This document shows, in pieces, positions 17,847 to 25,926 of a DNA stretch of 64,000 bases. A program made the position numbers and the translations under genes. Below the pieces are notes generated by a model. The model did no database searches. It was not told the origin of the DNA and saw only the letters and a list, made by a program, of their open reading frames with translations. Position 1 is the first letter of the stretch. Every line of letters starts with the position of its first letter. Source of the DNA: Ideonella_A sp963843805. Its GTDB lineage: Bacteria > Pseudomonadota > Gammaproteobacteria > Burkholderiales > Burkholderiaceae_C. The stretch is taken from positions 62,001 to 126,000 of the forward strand of contig CAWJLY010000005.1 in assembly GCA_963843805.1 (NCBI GenBank). Direction: 5' to 3'.

Positions 17847-18658
17847 TCGCGCAGATCGATGGTCGGCAGGCCTATGCGTATACCGGCGGCAAACCGTTCG
17901 ACCCCGACCTGCCAACGGTGGTGCTGATTCACGGTGCGATCGACGACCACAGCGTCTGGGCCTTGCAAAGCCGTTCGCTGGCTCACCACGGCTGCTCGGT
18001 GCTGGCAGTCGACCTGCCGGGCCATGGGCGCAGCGATGGGCCGGCCCTGGACAACATCGACGCGCTGGCCCAATGGTTGCTGCGTCTGTTGAGGGATGCC
18101 GGCGTCGAGCGCGCTGGCCTGGTCGGCCACAGCATGGGTTCGCTGATTGCGCTGGCAGCCGCAGCTCGGCTCGGATCCGCCGCGACCGGCCTGGTGATGC
18201 TCGGACCGGCCTATCCGATGAAGGTGTCACCCGCGCTGCTCGACACGGCATTGAACGATCCGCTGCGTGCGATCGAGATGGTCAATTCATTCTCCCATTC
18301 GAGTCTGGCCAGCAAGCCGTCGGCGCCGTCACCGGGTTTCTGGTTGCGCGGCAGCGCCAGGGCCTTGAACCGGCGCAACCAGAGCCGGTATTCAGCGGCA
18401 GGTTTCGGCAATCTGTTCCACGTCGATTTCAGCGCCTGCAATGCCTGGCAGAACGGCCTGGAGGCGGCCGCCAACGTGGTATGCCCGGTCACGCTGGTGG
18501 TCGGCCAGCATGATCAGATGACACCCGCATCGGCCAGCCAGCAACTGGCGCAGGCGCTCGACGCCAGGGTCGTCAGCTTGCCCGCAGGGCACGCCTTGAT
18601 GGGCGAGGCGCCCGATTCCGTGCTGGCGGCGATCCGCGAGGCTTTGCCGGCCAGTTGA
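17843..18658 (+). CDS. Alpha/beta-fold hydrolase
   Basis: The 271-residue protein has the alpha/beta hydrolase layout: VVLIHGAIDDH oxyanion region near residues 30-40, the nucleophile elbow VGHSMGS, the acid in VVGQHDQMTP and the histidine in LPAGHALMGEAP. It may be an esterase, thioesterase or C-C bond hydrolase; the substrate cannot be assigned. The ATG at 17843 overlaps the stop of the sulfhydrylase gene (ATGA). A much longer open frame upstream lies inside the metY coding region and was not used. Confidence 0.88.
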   Translation: MIAQIDGRQAYAYTGGKPFDPDLPTVVLIHGAIDDHSVWALQSRSLAHHGCSVLAVDLPGHGRSDGPALDNIDALAQWLLRLLRDAGVERAGLVGHSMGSLIALAAAARLGSAATGLVMLGPAYPMKVSPALLDTALNDPLRAIEMVNSFSHSSLASKPSAPSPGFWLRGSARALNRRNQSRYSAAGFGNLFHVDFSACNAWQNGLEAAANVVCPVTLVVGQHDQMTPASASQQLAQALDARVVSLPAGHALMGEAPDSVLAAIREALPAS

Positions 18659-18663
18659 CGCAA

Positions 18664-19932
18664 TCAGGACCGGCGCGCATCCAGCAGGTCGCGCAGTGGC
18701 ATGTCGTCGAATGCCGCATTGCGCCAGAAGGCGTCCAGTTCGCTCGACGGTGAAAGCAGCAGTGCGCCGATCAATGGCGCGGCTGCGGTGCGCTCCGGAT
18801 CGAGCAGCAGCACGTAACGAGCATCGCTGTCTTCTTCCAGTCGACCCACCCAGCCCAGCGCAGCCAAATGTTCGAGCAACGGCTCGACCTGCAAGGGGTC
18901 GACTCGCAGTTGTTGGCACATCTGGTGCAGGCCAAGGCCGCCGAGCGACTGCGTGCGCGCCTGTTCGAGCAGCCGCAGCACGGTGATCGCCAACTCGAAG
19001 CGCCGCCCCGGGGTGTCGGCCAGCCCGACGACCCGCATCTTCAGGCTGGGGGCATAGGCCGTCATCACCGCGCCCAGCAGTACGATGACCCAGCCGAGAT
19101 ACAGCCAGATCAGGAAAATCGGCAGCGTCGCGAAGGCACCGTAAACCAGTGAATAGGTCGGGATCGACGCCAGGTACAAGGTCAAGCCGCGTTTGGCGAG
19201 CTCGAAGCCGATCGAAACGAAGATGCCGCCGGCAATCGCATGGCGCCAGCGCACGTCGGTGTTGGGAACGTAATGGAACAGGCCGGCAATGCCGCCTGCA
19301 AGCAGGCCGAACTCGATCAGGTTCAGCAAAAAGGTGACGCCGCCCGGCATCGCATCGACCATGCCCTGCGATGCCGACAACGCGTACGAGGTCAGAGTCA
19401 GGCTCGCGCCGAGCAGCACCGGACCGAGCGTCAGCGCGGCCCAGTAGACCAGCACGCGCTGCGCGATCGGGCGCGGCTGGCGCACCCGCCAGATGCTGTT
19501 CAGCGTTCGATCGATCGTCAGCATCAAGGCCAGTGCTGTCATCACCAGCACCGCCAGCCCGGCACCACCGAGGCGGCTCGACTGGGCGGCAAATTGGGTC
19601 AGCGCCTCGAGCACCGGCTTGGCGATGTTGTCCGGGATCAGGCTCTGCAACAGATACCGCTGCACCGATCCCTGAAACTGGCTGAAGATCGGAAAGGCTG
19701 AAAAAACCGCCAGCATCACGGTGATCAGCGGCACCAGCGAAATCAGCGTGGTGAAGGTCAGGCTGCTGGCAGTGATGCCGAGCCGGTCTTCACGGAAGCG
19801 GCGCGCCAGCGTGCGCATGGTGTCGAGCCATGGCCATGTGTGCAGCGTCTCGGGCAATTCGGTGACCAGTTCCTGCCAATCCGAATCGAGCGGTCGAATG
19901 CGCTGCGGGCGTGGATTGGCAGGCTGATTCAT
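18664..19932 (-). CDS. YihY/UPF0761-family inner-membrane protein with C-terminal winged-helix-like tail
   Basis: The 422-residue protein has about six hydrophobic segments between residues 60 and 290, beginning at LGITASSLTFTTLISLVPL, which is the family hallmark. Members were once called BrkB or ribonuclease BN; the nuclease activity was later shown to belong to another gene, and the function remains unknown. The last 120 residues are soluble and look like a winged-helix domain (LHQMCQQLRVDPLQVEPLLEHL), a tail known in betaproteobacterial members. It is divergent from the DUF2069 gene, with roughly 11-20 bases between the starts. Confidence 0.88.
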   Translation of the reverse strand: MNQPANPRPQRIRPLDSDWQELVTELPETLHTWPWLDTMRTLARRFREDRLGITASSLTFTTLISLVPLITVMLAVFSAFPIFSQFQGSVQRYLLQSLIPDNIAKPVLEALTQFAAQSSRLGGAGLAVLVMTALALMLTIDRTLNSIWRVRQPRPIAQRVLVYWAALTLGPVLLGASLTLTSYALSASQGMVDAMPGGVTFLLNLIEFGLLAGGIAGLFHYVPNTDVRWRHAIAGGIFVSIGFELAKRGLTLYLASIPTYSLVYGAFATLPIFLIWLYLGWVIVLLGAVMTAYAPSLKMRVVGLADTPGRRFELAITVLRLLEQARTQSLGGLGLHQMCQQLRVDPLQVEPLLEHLAALGWVGRLEEDSDARYVLLLDPERTAAAPLIGALLLSPSSELDAFWRNAAFDDMPLRDLLDARRS

Positions 19933-19943
19933 CGCTGGCTATC

Positions 19944-20366
19944 ATGCCATTGATGACAATCGCGAATCAGCAATCAGAGGTGATCGATCCTGCCGCATCG
20001 GCAGCAGCAGTGCGCTGGTCGCGCACGCTGGCAGTCGGCAGCCTGCTCGGGCTGATCGCGCTTGGACTGGCGTGGGAATTGTGGCTCGCGCCAACCGGCA
20101 ATCGCACGCTTGCGCTGAAGGTCTTGCCGCTCACCTTGCCATTGGCCGGCTTGTTGAAGCGGCGCATGTATACCTACCGCTGGGTCAGCCTGCTGGTCTG
20201 GATCTATTTCACCGAGGGCGTGGTCAGGGCCATCGGCGACAGCGGCTTGTCGATGAGGCTGGCGATCGTCGAAGTCGGCTTGTGCCTGATGCTTTTTGCC
20301 GCGTGCGCGGTTCACGTCCGTTGGCGGCTGCGTCACCCAGCGGCCGACTTGAGCGAGGTTCGATGA
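19944..20366 (+). CDS. DUF2069 small membrane protein
   Basis: The protein is about 140 residues with four hydrophobic stretches (around LAVGSLLGLIALGLAWELW, LPLTLPLAGLL, WVSLLVWIYFTEGVVRAI, and IVEVGLCLMLFAACAVHV). The WVSLLVWIYFTEG segment is typical of DUF2069, a family with no known function. Two ATGs fit: 19944 and 19953; I used the first, but neither has a clear ribosome-binding site. The stop overlaps the following FAD-dehydrogenase start (ATGA). Confidence 0.8.
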   Translation: MPLMTIANQQSEVIDPAASAAAVRWSRTLAVGSLLGLIALGLAWELWLAPTGNRTLALKVLPLTLPLAGLLKRRMYTYRWVSLLVWIYFTEGVVRAIGDSGLSMRLAIVEVGLCLMLFAACAVHVRWRLRHPAADLSEVR

Positions 20367-21778
20367 AACAGCTGCTGCTCGACCAACTGCGCGAGGTCGT
20401 CGGCGCCTCCCATGTGCTGAGCCAGAACGACGACCTGGCGGCTTTCGAAACCGATTGGCGCAAGCGGGGGCGTGGCAAGGCGCTGGCGGTGGTGCGTCCG
20501 GGGTCTGCCGACGAAGTCGCCGCCGTGGTGCGGCTGTGCGCAGCACAAGGCACTCCGATCGTGACGCAGGGCGGCAATACCGGCCTGGTTGGTGCGTCGA
20601 TTCCCGACGCCAGCGCGACGCAACTGCTGCTCAGCCTGACCCGCATGAACCAGGTGCGTTCGATCGACGCCGCCAACCTGACGATGACGGTCGATGCCGG
20701 CTGCATTCTGCAAAACGTCCAGCAGGCGGCCGCTGCTGCCGATCTGCTCTTTCCACTCAGCCTGGCGGCCGAAGGCAGCTGCACGATCGGCGGCAACCTG
20801 GCAACCAATGCGGGTGGCACCCAGGTGCTGCGTTTCGGATCGGCTCGCGATCTGTGCCTGGGGCTCGAGGTCGTCACCGCGGATGGCGAAATCTGGGACG
20901 GCCTGAACGGCTTGCGCAAGGACAATACCGGTTACGACCTGCGCCATCTGTTCATCGGCAGCGAAGGCACGCTGGGCGTGATCACCGGGGCGACCCTGAA
21001 GCTGTATCCGCGCCCTGCGGCTACCACCACGGCCTGGGTGACGCTGGACAGCGTCGAGGCTGCCGTGACCTTGCTCCAGCATGCCCAAGCCAAGCTCGGT
21101 GCCGGTCTGACCGGCTTCGAATTGATGGGCGAGTTTGCGTTGTCGCTGGTGCGCAGCCATTTCGCCGACTTGCAGCACCCATTGCCTGCCGCCGCCTGGA
21201 CAGTGCTGCTCGAGCAGTCCGATACCGAGAGTGAAGCACATGCCCGCGGGCTGTTCGAAGCGCTGCTCGAGCAGATGATCGACCAAGGCGTGATCGGCGA
21301 TGCGGCGATCGCCGAGACCATCGACCAGTCACGCGCGATGTGGCGCCTGCGTGAAAGCATTCCGCTGGCACAGTCGCAGGAGGGCTTGAACGTCAAACAC
21401 GATATCTCGGTTCCGGTGTCGAGAATTCCTGCCTTCGTCGCATCAACCGATGCCGCATTGGCCGAGGCATTCACCGGTATCCGGATGGTCAATTTCGGCC
21501 ACCTCGGCGATGGCAATCTGCATTACAACGTGCAGGCGCCTGCCCGGACCGACAGCGCCAGCTTTCTGGCCGACAACGAAAAGGCGGTCAATCGACTGGT
21601 CTATGCCGCAGTGGCGGCGCATGGCGGCTCGATCTCGGCCGAACACGGCATCGGCACGCTCAAGCGCGATTCGCTGCTGCAATACAAATCGCCAGTGGCC
21701 ATCAAGCTGATGCGCAAGATCAAGCGCTCGCTCGATCCGGACAACCTGTTCAATCCCGGCCGGCTGATCGAGCCGTGA
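20363..21778 (+). CDS. FAD-binding D-2-hydroxyacid dehydrogenase (GlcD/D2HGDH type)
   Basis: Such enzymes oxidise D-2-hydroxy acids such as D-lactate, glycolate or D-2-hydroxyglutarate and pass electrons to quinone or an electron-transfer flavoprotein. The 471-residue protein has the N-terminal FAD domain with VTQGGNTGLVGAS and SCTIGGNLATNAGG, the NTGYDLRHLFIGSEGTLGV segment, and the C-terminal catalytic domain with NFGHLGDGNLHYN and SAEHGIGTLKRD. The HLGDGNLH motif is the metal/substrate region of this family. The exact substrate is open. The ATG at 20363 overlaps the stop of the DUF2069 gene; no glcE or glcF partner is adjacent. Confidence 0.92.
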   Translation: MKQLLLDQLREVVGASHVLSQNDDLAAFETDWRKRGRGKALAVVRPGSADEVAAVVRLCAAQGTPIVTQGGNTGLVGASIPDASATQLLLSLTRMNQVRSIDAANLTMTVDAGCILQNVQQAAAAADLLFPLSLAAEGSCTIGGNLATNAGGTQVLRFGSARDLCLGLEVVTADGEIWDGLNGLRKDNTGYDLRHLFIGSEGTLGVITGATLKLYPRPAATTTAWVTLDSVEAAVTLLQHAQAKLGAGLTGFELMGEFALSLVRSHFADLQHPLPAAAWTVLLEQSDTESEAHARGLFEALLEQMIDQGVIGDAAIAETIDQSRAMWRLRESIPLAQSQEGLNVKHDISVPVSRIPAFVASTDAALAEAFTGIRMVNFGHLGDGNLHYNVQAPARTDSASFLADNEKAVNRLVYAAVAAHGGSISAEHGIGTLKRDSLLQYKSPVAIKLMRKIKRSLDPDNLFNPGRLIEP

Positions 21779-21788
21779 CGCAAACCAG

Positions 21789-22280
21789 CTACTGCAACGG
21801 CCCCTTCAACGAGGCCGGCAGCGGCAGCGACATGACCTCGATGCCTTCTTCGCGCAAGGCCTCTGCCTCGTCCTTGCTGGCGCGGCCGCGAATCGCACGC
21901 TCATCGACTTCGCCGTAGTGGATGCGCCGCGCCTCTTCGGGAAAGCGGTCGCCGACATCGTCGGTATTGGCCATCACATGGCGAACCGCTTGCAGCCACA
22001 TCGATTGCATCGTCAACTCGCGCTGCGGCGATGCGTCCGCGACCGCCGGCTGGTGACTGACTTGTGCAGGCGCCGATTCAGAATTCTCTGCGAGCGGTTC
22101 GCGGATGCGACTTTTTGAGATGCTCAGTCTCGGTGCGCTCGGGATGCGCTCGACCGTCTGGTTGCCGCAGATCGGGCAGACCAGCAATCCGTCATCGATC
22201 TGCCCGCGAAAATCTGCTTCGGATGAAAACCAGCCTTCGAAACGATGGTCGAGCGTGCAACGCAGGTTGAAAACCTTCAT
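21789..22280 (-). CDS. DUF1178 protein
   Basis: The 163-residue protein starts MKVFNLRCTLDHRFEGWFSS, with C8, H12 and the CPICGN motif near residues 35-40 forming a likely zinc site. The C-terminal half contains the conserved VGDRFPEEARRIHYGE stretch of DUF1178. The function of the family is unknown. It is the last gene of the series that follows nuoN, six bases after the NUDIX gene on the minus strand. Confidence 0.88.
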   Translation of the reverse strand: MKVFNLRCTLDHRFEGWFSSEADFRGQIDDGLLVCPICGNQTVERIPSAPRLSISKSRIREPLAENSESAPAQVSHQPAVADASPQRELTMQSMWLQAVRHVMANTDDVGDRFPEEARRIHYGEVDERAIRGRASKDEAEALREEGIEVMSLPLPASLKGPLQ

Positions 22281-22286
22281 GCCGCA

Positions 22287-22934
22287 TTATCCCCGAGCAT
22301 CGAAGGCAGGCGCCAACTGCCATTGCAGCGGCCATCGCCCAGCGCGCCAATGGCGCAACCAGAGCAGGCCGACCAATGTCTTCGCATCGGTCAGTTCGCC
22401 GCTGCAAGCCAGCGCCTCCAGGTCATCCAGGCTGGCCTCGCCGACCTCCAGAAACTCGCCTGTTTCCAGATGCGCAGGCCCCGCAGACAGGCCACGCGCG
22501 AACCAGATTTCAATGCCTTCGGTCGAATAGGCAATCGCGTTGTGCAAGATGCCGGCGCGAGCCCATTCGCGGGCTGAGTAGCCGGTTTCTTCGGCCAGTT
22601 CGCGAATTGCGCAGTGCCAGGGATCTTCGGTGCCATCGAGCTTGCCGGCCGGAAACTCCAGCATCACTCGGGTCATCGGGTAGCGAAACTGTCGTTCAAC
22701 AACCAGCCGGCCATCGTCGAGCAGCGGCACGATCATCACCGCGCCGGGATGGACGATGTATTCGCGATGCGCGGTGCGGCCATCGGGCAGGCGAACCTCG
22801 TCACGCCTGACGTCGAGAAAGTGACCCTGGTAGACCTGCGTCGTACCGATGCAGTCTTCGCGCAGCGCGGCGTCGGCAGGCGCTGGAGACCCGGCCTTCA
22901 AGTTCCCAGCGCCTTGACAATGGCCTGCGCACAC
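22287..22934 (-). CDS. NUDIX hydrolase, ADP-ribose pyrophosphatase type
   Basis: NUDIX enzymes hydrolyse nucleoside diphosphates linked to another group. The NUDIX box is clear (GKLD...RELAEETGY), and the upstream GAVMIVPLLDDGRLVVERQFRYP segment is typical of ADP-ribose pyrophosphatases. The start is uncertain: a GTG at 22934 overlaps nuoN by 37 bases, while a TTG at 22901 overlaps the nuoN stop by three bases and looks translationally coupled; neither has a good ribosome-binding site. The gene is downstream of nuoN in the complex I transcription unit, a common arrangement in betaproteobacteria. Confidence 0.88.
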   Translation of the reverse strand: MCAGHCQGAGNLKAGSPAPADAALREDCIGTTQVYQGHFLDVRRDEVRLPDGRTAHREYIVHPGAVMIVPLLDDGRLVVERQFRYPMTRVMLEFPAGKLDGTEDPWHCAIRELAEETGYSAREWARAGILHNAIAYSTEGIEIWFARGLSAGPAHLETGEFLEVGEASLDDLEALACSGELTDAKTLVGLLWLRHWRAGRWPLQWQLAPAFDARG

Positions 22935-24379
22935 AGCGCCATCAAGCCGCCGGGCAGAATTCCGAACAGCAGGATCGCCGCACCATTGACGGACAACACA
23001 CCACGTACATCTCCGGCGGCGACGATCTCGTGGTTATCCAGGGGCTCGTCGAAAAACATGATCTTGACCACCCGCAGGTAATAGAACGCGCCGATCAATG
23101 ACAGCATCACCGCAATCACCGCCAGCGCGATGAAGGCCGGCACGTTGGTCGACACCAGCGCCTGCAACACGCTCAGCTTGGCATAGAAGCCGACAGTGGG
23201 CGGAATGCCGGCAAGCGAAAACATGAAGATCGCCATCACTGCGGCGTACCAGGGGCTGCGCCTGGCCAGTCCCTTGAAATCGTCGATCAGCTCGGCTTCG
23301 AAGCCCTGCCGCGACAGCAACATGATGACGCCGAAGATGCCCAGCGTCGTCAGCACATAGGTGACGACATAAAACATCGCCGAGCTGTAGGCATTGGCAG
23401 CCGACAAGGTGTTGCCGTTGACCACACCCGAACACAGGCCGAGCAGCATGAAGCCCATCTGCGCAATCGTCGAATAACCGAGCATGCGTTTCAAGTTGGC
23501 TTGCGCAATCGCCGCCAGATTGCCGAGCAGCAGCGAGGCGACTGCCAGCACCACCAGCATCTGCTGCCAGTCGACCGCCAACCCCAACATGCCGTCGACC
23601 AGCAGGCGAATCGTGATTGCAAAAGCGGCGAGCTTCGGCGCACCGGCAATCAGCAAGGTGACAGCCGTCGGCGCCCCTTGATAAACGTCCGGAATCCACA
23701 TGTGGAAGGGCACTGCACCGATCTTGAAGGCCAACCCGCTGACCACGAAGACGACGCCGAACACCAACACCGCCTTGTTGATCTGACCGGTACCGATGGC
23801 CTTGAAGACCTCGCCGACTTCGAGCGATCCGGTGGCGCCGTACATCATCGACAAGCCGTAGAGCAGGAAGCCGCTGGCCAGCGCGCCCAGTACGAAATAT
23901 TTCATCGCCGCTTCGGTCGCGGGCGGGTGGTCGCGTCGCAAGGCGGTCAAGGCGTACAGCGACAGGCTCATCAGCTCAAGCCCGAGGTAGACGACCAGGA
24001 AGTTGTTGGCCGATACCATCACGCCGATGCCGAGCAGCGAGAACATGCTGAGGGTGAAAAGCTCGCCCTTCAGCATGTCGCGAGTCTCGGCGTAGGGGCG
24101 CGCATAAACCAGCGTGATCATCACCGAGACCGTGGCGAAGAAGCCCAGCAGATGACCCATCGGATCGGCAACCACCATGCGCTGCATCGCATAGACGGTT
24201 TCGCCCCGATCGAAAGCCATCAGGTGGAGGAAGGCGACCAGCACCAGCGAAAGTTGAGTCAACCAATAGGTCAGCGTTCGCCGCGGATCGGTGACCCACA
24301 AGTCGACCAGCGCAACGACGCAGGCCATCACCAACAAGGCGATCTCGGGAACGATGGCAAGCCAGTTCATGTTGTTCAT
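22898..24379 (-). CDS. nuoN: NADH-quinone oxidoreductase subunit N
   Basis: NuoN is one of the three antiporter-like membrane subunits of complex I. The 493-residue protein is hydrophobic throughout with about 14 predicted helices. The key-lysine helix regions include LASGFLLYGLSMMYG and IGAVPFHMWIPDVYQGAP, and the LGYSTIAQMGFMLLG segment is typical of the family. I chose the ATG at 24379 (MNNMNWLAIV); the frame is open 23 codons further into the nuoM 3' end without conserved sequence. It is the last of the fourteen nuo genes. Confidence 0.97.
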   Translation of the reverse strand: MNNMNWLAIVPEIALLVMACVVALVDLWVTDPRRTLTYWLTQLSLVLVAFLHLMAFDRGETVYAMQRMVVADPMGHLLGFFATVSVMITLVYARPYAETRDMLKGELFTLSMFSLLGIGVMVSANNFLVVYLGLELMSLSLYALTALRRDHPPATEAAMKYFVLGALASGFLLYGLSMMYGATGSLEVGEVFKAIGTGQINKAVLVFGVVFVVSGLAFKIGAVPFHMWIPDVYQGAPTAVTLLIAGAPKLAAFAITIRLLVDGMLGLAVDWQQMLVVLAVASLLLGNLAAIAQANLKRMLGYSTIAQMGFMLLGLCSGVVNGNTLSAANAYSSAMFYVVTYVLTTLGIFGVIMLLSRQGFEAELIDDFKGLARRSPWYAAVMAIFMFSLAGIPPTVGFYAKLSVLQALVSTNVPAFIALAVIAVMLSLIGAFYYLRVVKIMFFDEPLDNHEIVAAGDVRGVLSVNGAAILLFGILPGGLMALCAQAIVKALGT

Positions 24380-24395
24380 AAGGGTGCGTCGGGCC

Positions 24396-25871
24396 TCAGT
24401 TGAGCTTGGAGACCGCCAGATGCCGCAGCAACTCGCCGACCGAGACATTCATCGTGTCGGTAACCGGCTTGGGATAGACGCCCATCCACAGTACGGCAAT
24501 CGCCAGCACCGCCAGGATCAGCACCTCGCGCGAATTGATATCGGTGAGCGCCCGCACATTGTCGTTCGCGATATCGCCGAAATAGACCCGCTTGACCATC
24601 CAGAGGGTATACGCGGCGCCCGAGATGAGTGCGGTCGAGGCCAGCAGACCCAGCCAGAAATTGACCTTCACGGTGCCGAGAATGACCATCCACTCACCCA
24701 CAAAACCTGCGGTGCCCGGCAAGCCGCAATTGGCCATTGCAAACAGCACCGCAAATGCAGTGAAGACCGGCATGGTGTTGACCACACCACCATAGCTGGC
24801 AATCTCGCGCGAGTGCATGCGGTCATACAACACACCAATGCACAGGAACATCGCACCCGAAACGAAGCCGTGCGAGATCATCTGCACCAGACCGCCCGAC
24901 ATCCCGAGTTCGTTGAACATGAAGAAGCCCAGCGTGACAAAACCCATGTGGGCGATCGACGAATAGGCCACCAGCTTTTTCATGTCCTGCTGGACCAGTG
25001 CGACGAGGCCGATGTAGATCACCGCGATCAGCGACATCGCGATGATCAGCCAGGCATATTCATGCGCGGCATCGGGTGCAATCGGCATCGAGAAACGCAG
25101 AAATCCGTAGGCACCCAGCTTCAACATGATCGCGGCCAGCACCACCGATCCGCCGGTCGGAGCCTCGACGTGGGCATCGGGCAGCCAGGTATGCACCGGC
25201 CACATCGGTACCTTGACTGCAAACGCCGCCAGAAAAGCGAAGAACAACATCGCCTGCACGTCCAGCGGCAGCTTGAGCTGGTGCCAGACGAGCAGATCGA
25301 AACTGCCACCCGACTTGAAATAGAGATAGACCAGCGCGACCAGCATCAGCAGCGAGCCGGCCAGCGTATAGAGGAAAAACTTGAACGCGGCATAGACGCG
25401 CCGCGGCCCGCCCCAAACGCCGATGATGATGTACATCGGAATCAGCGTGGCCTCGAAAAAGACGAAGAACAACAAGGCGTCGATCGCCGTGAAAACACCG
25501 ACCATCACGCCGGACAGGATCAGGAAGGCGCCCATGTACTGGTGGACGCGGTCGGTGATGACCTCCCAGCCGGCGATGACGACGATCACCGTGATGAATG
25601 CCGTCAGCAAGACGAACCAGACCGAAATGCCGTCGACGCCGAGGTGATAGCGCACGTTGAAACGCCCGATCCACTGCGCGTTTTCCTGGAACTGCATGAC
25701 GGCGGTGGTCGTGTCGAAGCCGGTGATCAGTGGAATCGTGACCAGCAAACTGGCCATCGCCGCCACCAGCGCAAGCCAGCGGACCGTGCGCGCCTGATCG
25801 TCGCGGCCCAGCGCGAGCAACAAGCCGCCCGACAAGATCGGCAGCCAAATGGCAAGGCTCAACAAACCCAT
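24396..25871 (-). CDS. nuoM: NADH-quinone oxidoreductase subunit M
   Basis: NuoM is an antiporter-like proton-channel subunit of complex I. The 491-residue protein has about 14 membrane segments. The conserved glutamate-containing helix is FFVFFEATLIPMYIIIG, and the lysine regions include FAVKVPMWPVHTWLPDAH and KKLVAYSSIAHMGFVTLG. The start at 25871 (MGLLSLAIWLP) fits the family. It lies 55 bases after nuoL and 16 bases before the nuoN start, in the same operon. Confidence 0.98.
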   Translation of the reverse strand: MGLLSLAIWLPILSGGLLLALGRDDQARTVRWLALVAAMASLLVTIPLITGFDTTTAVMQFQENAQWIGRFNVRYHLGVDGISVWFVLLTAFITVIVVIAGWEVITDRVHQYMGAFLILSGVMVGVFTAIDALLFFVFFEATLIPMYIIIGVWGGPRRVYAAFKFFLYTLAGSLLMLVALVYLYFKSGGSFDLLVWHQLKLPLDVQAMLFFAFLAAFAVKVPMWPVHTWLPDAHVEAPTGGSVVLAAIMLKLGAYGFLRFSMPIAPDAAHEYAWLIIAMSLIAVIYIGLVALVQQDMKKLVAYSSIAHMGFVTLGFFMFNELGMSGGLVQMISHGFVSGAMFLCIGVLYDRMHSREIASYGGVVNTMPVFTAFAVLFAMANCGLPGTAGFVGEWMVILGTVKVNFWLGLLASTALISGAAYTLWMVKRVYFGDIANDNVRALTDINSREVLILAVLAIAVLWMGVYPKPVTDTMNVSVGELLRHLAVSKLN

Positions 25872-25926
25872 GTTCTTGTTCTCCGTGACTCGACTGGAAA
25901 AATTCGCTGCAGCAGACGAGGCCGCT

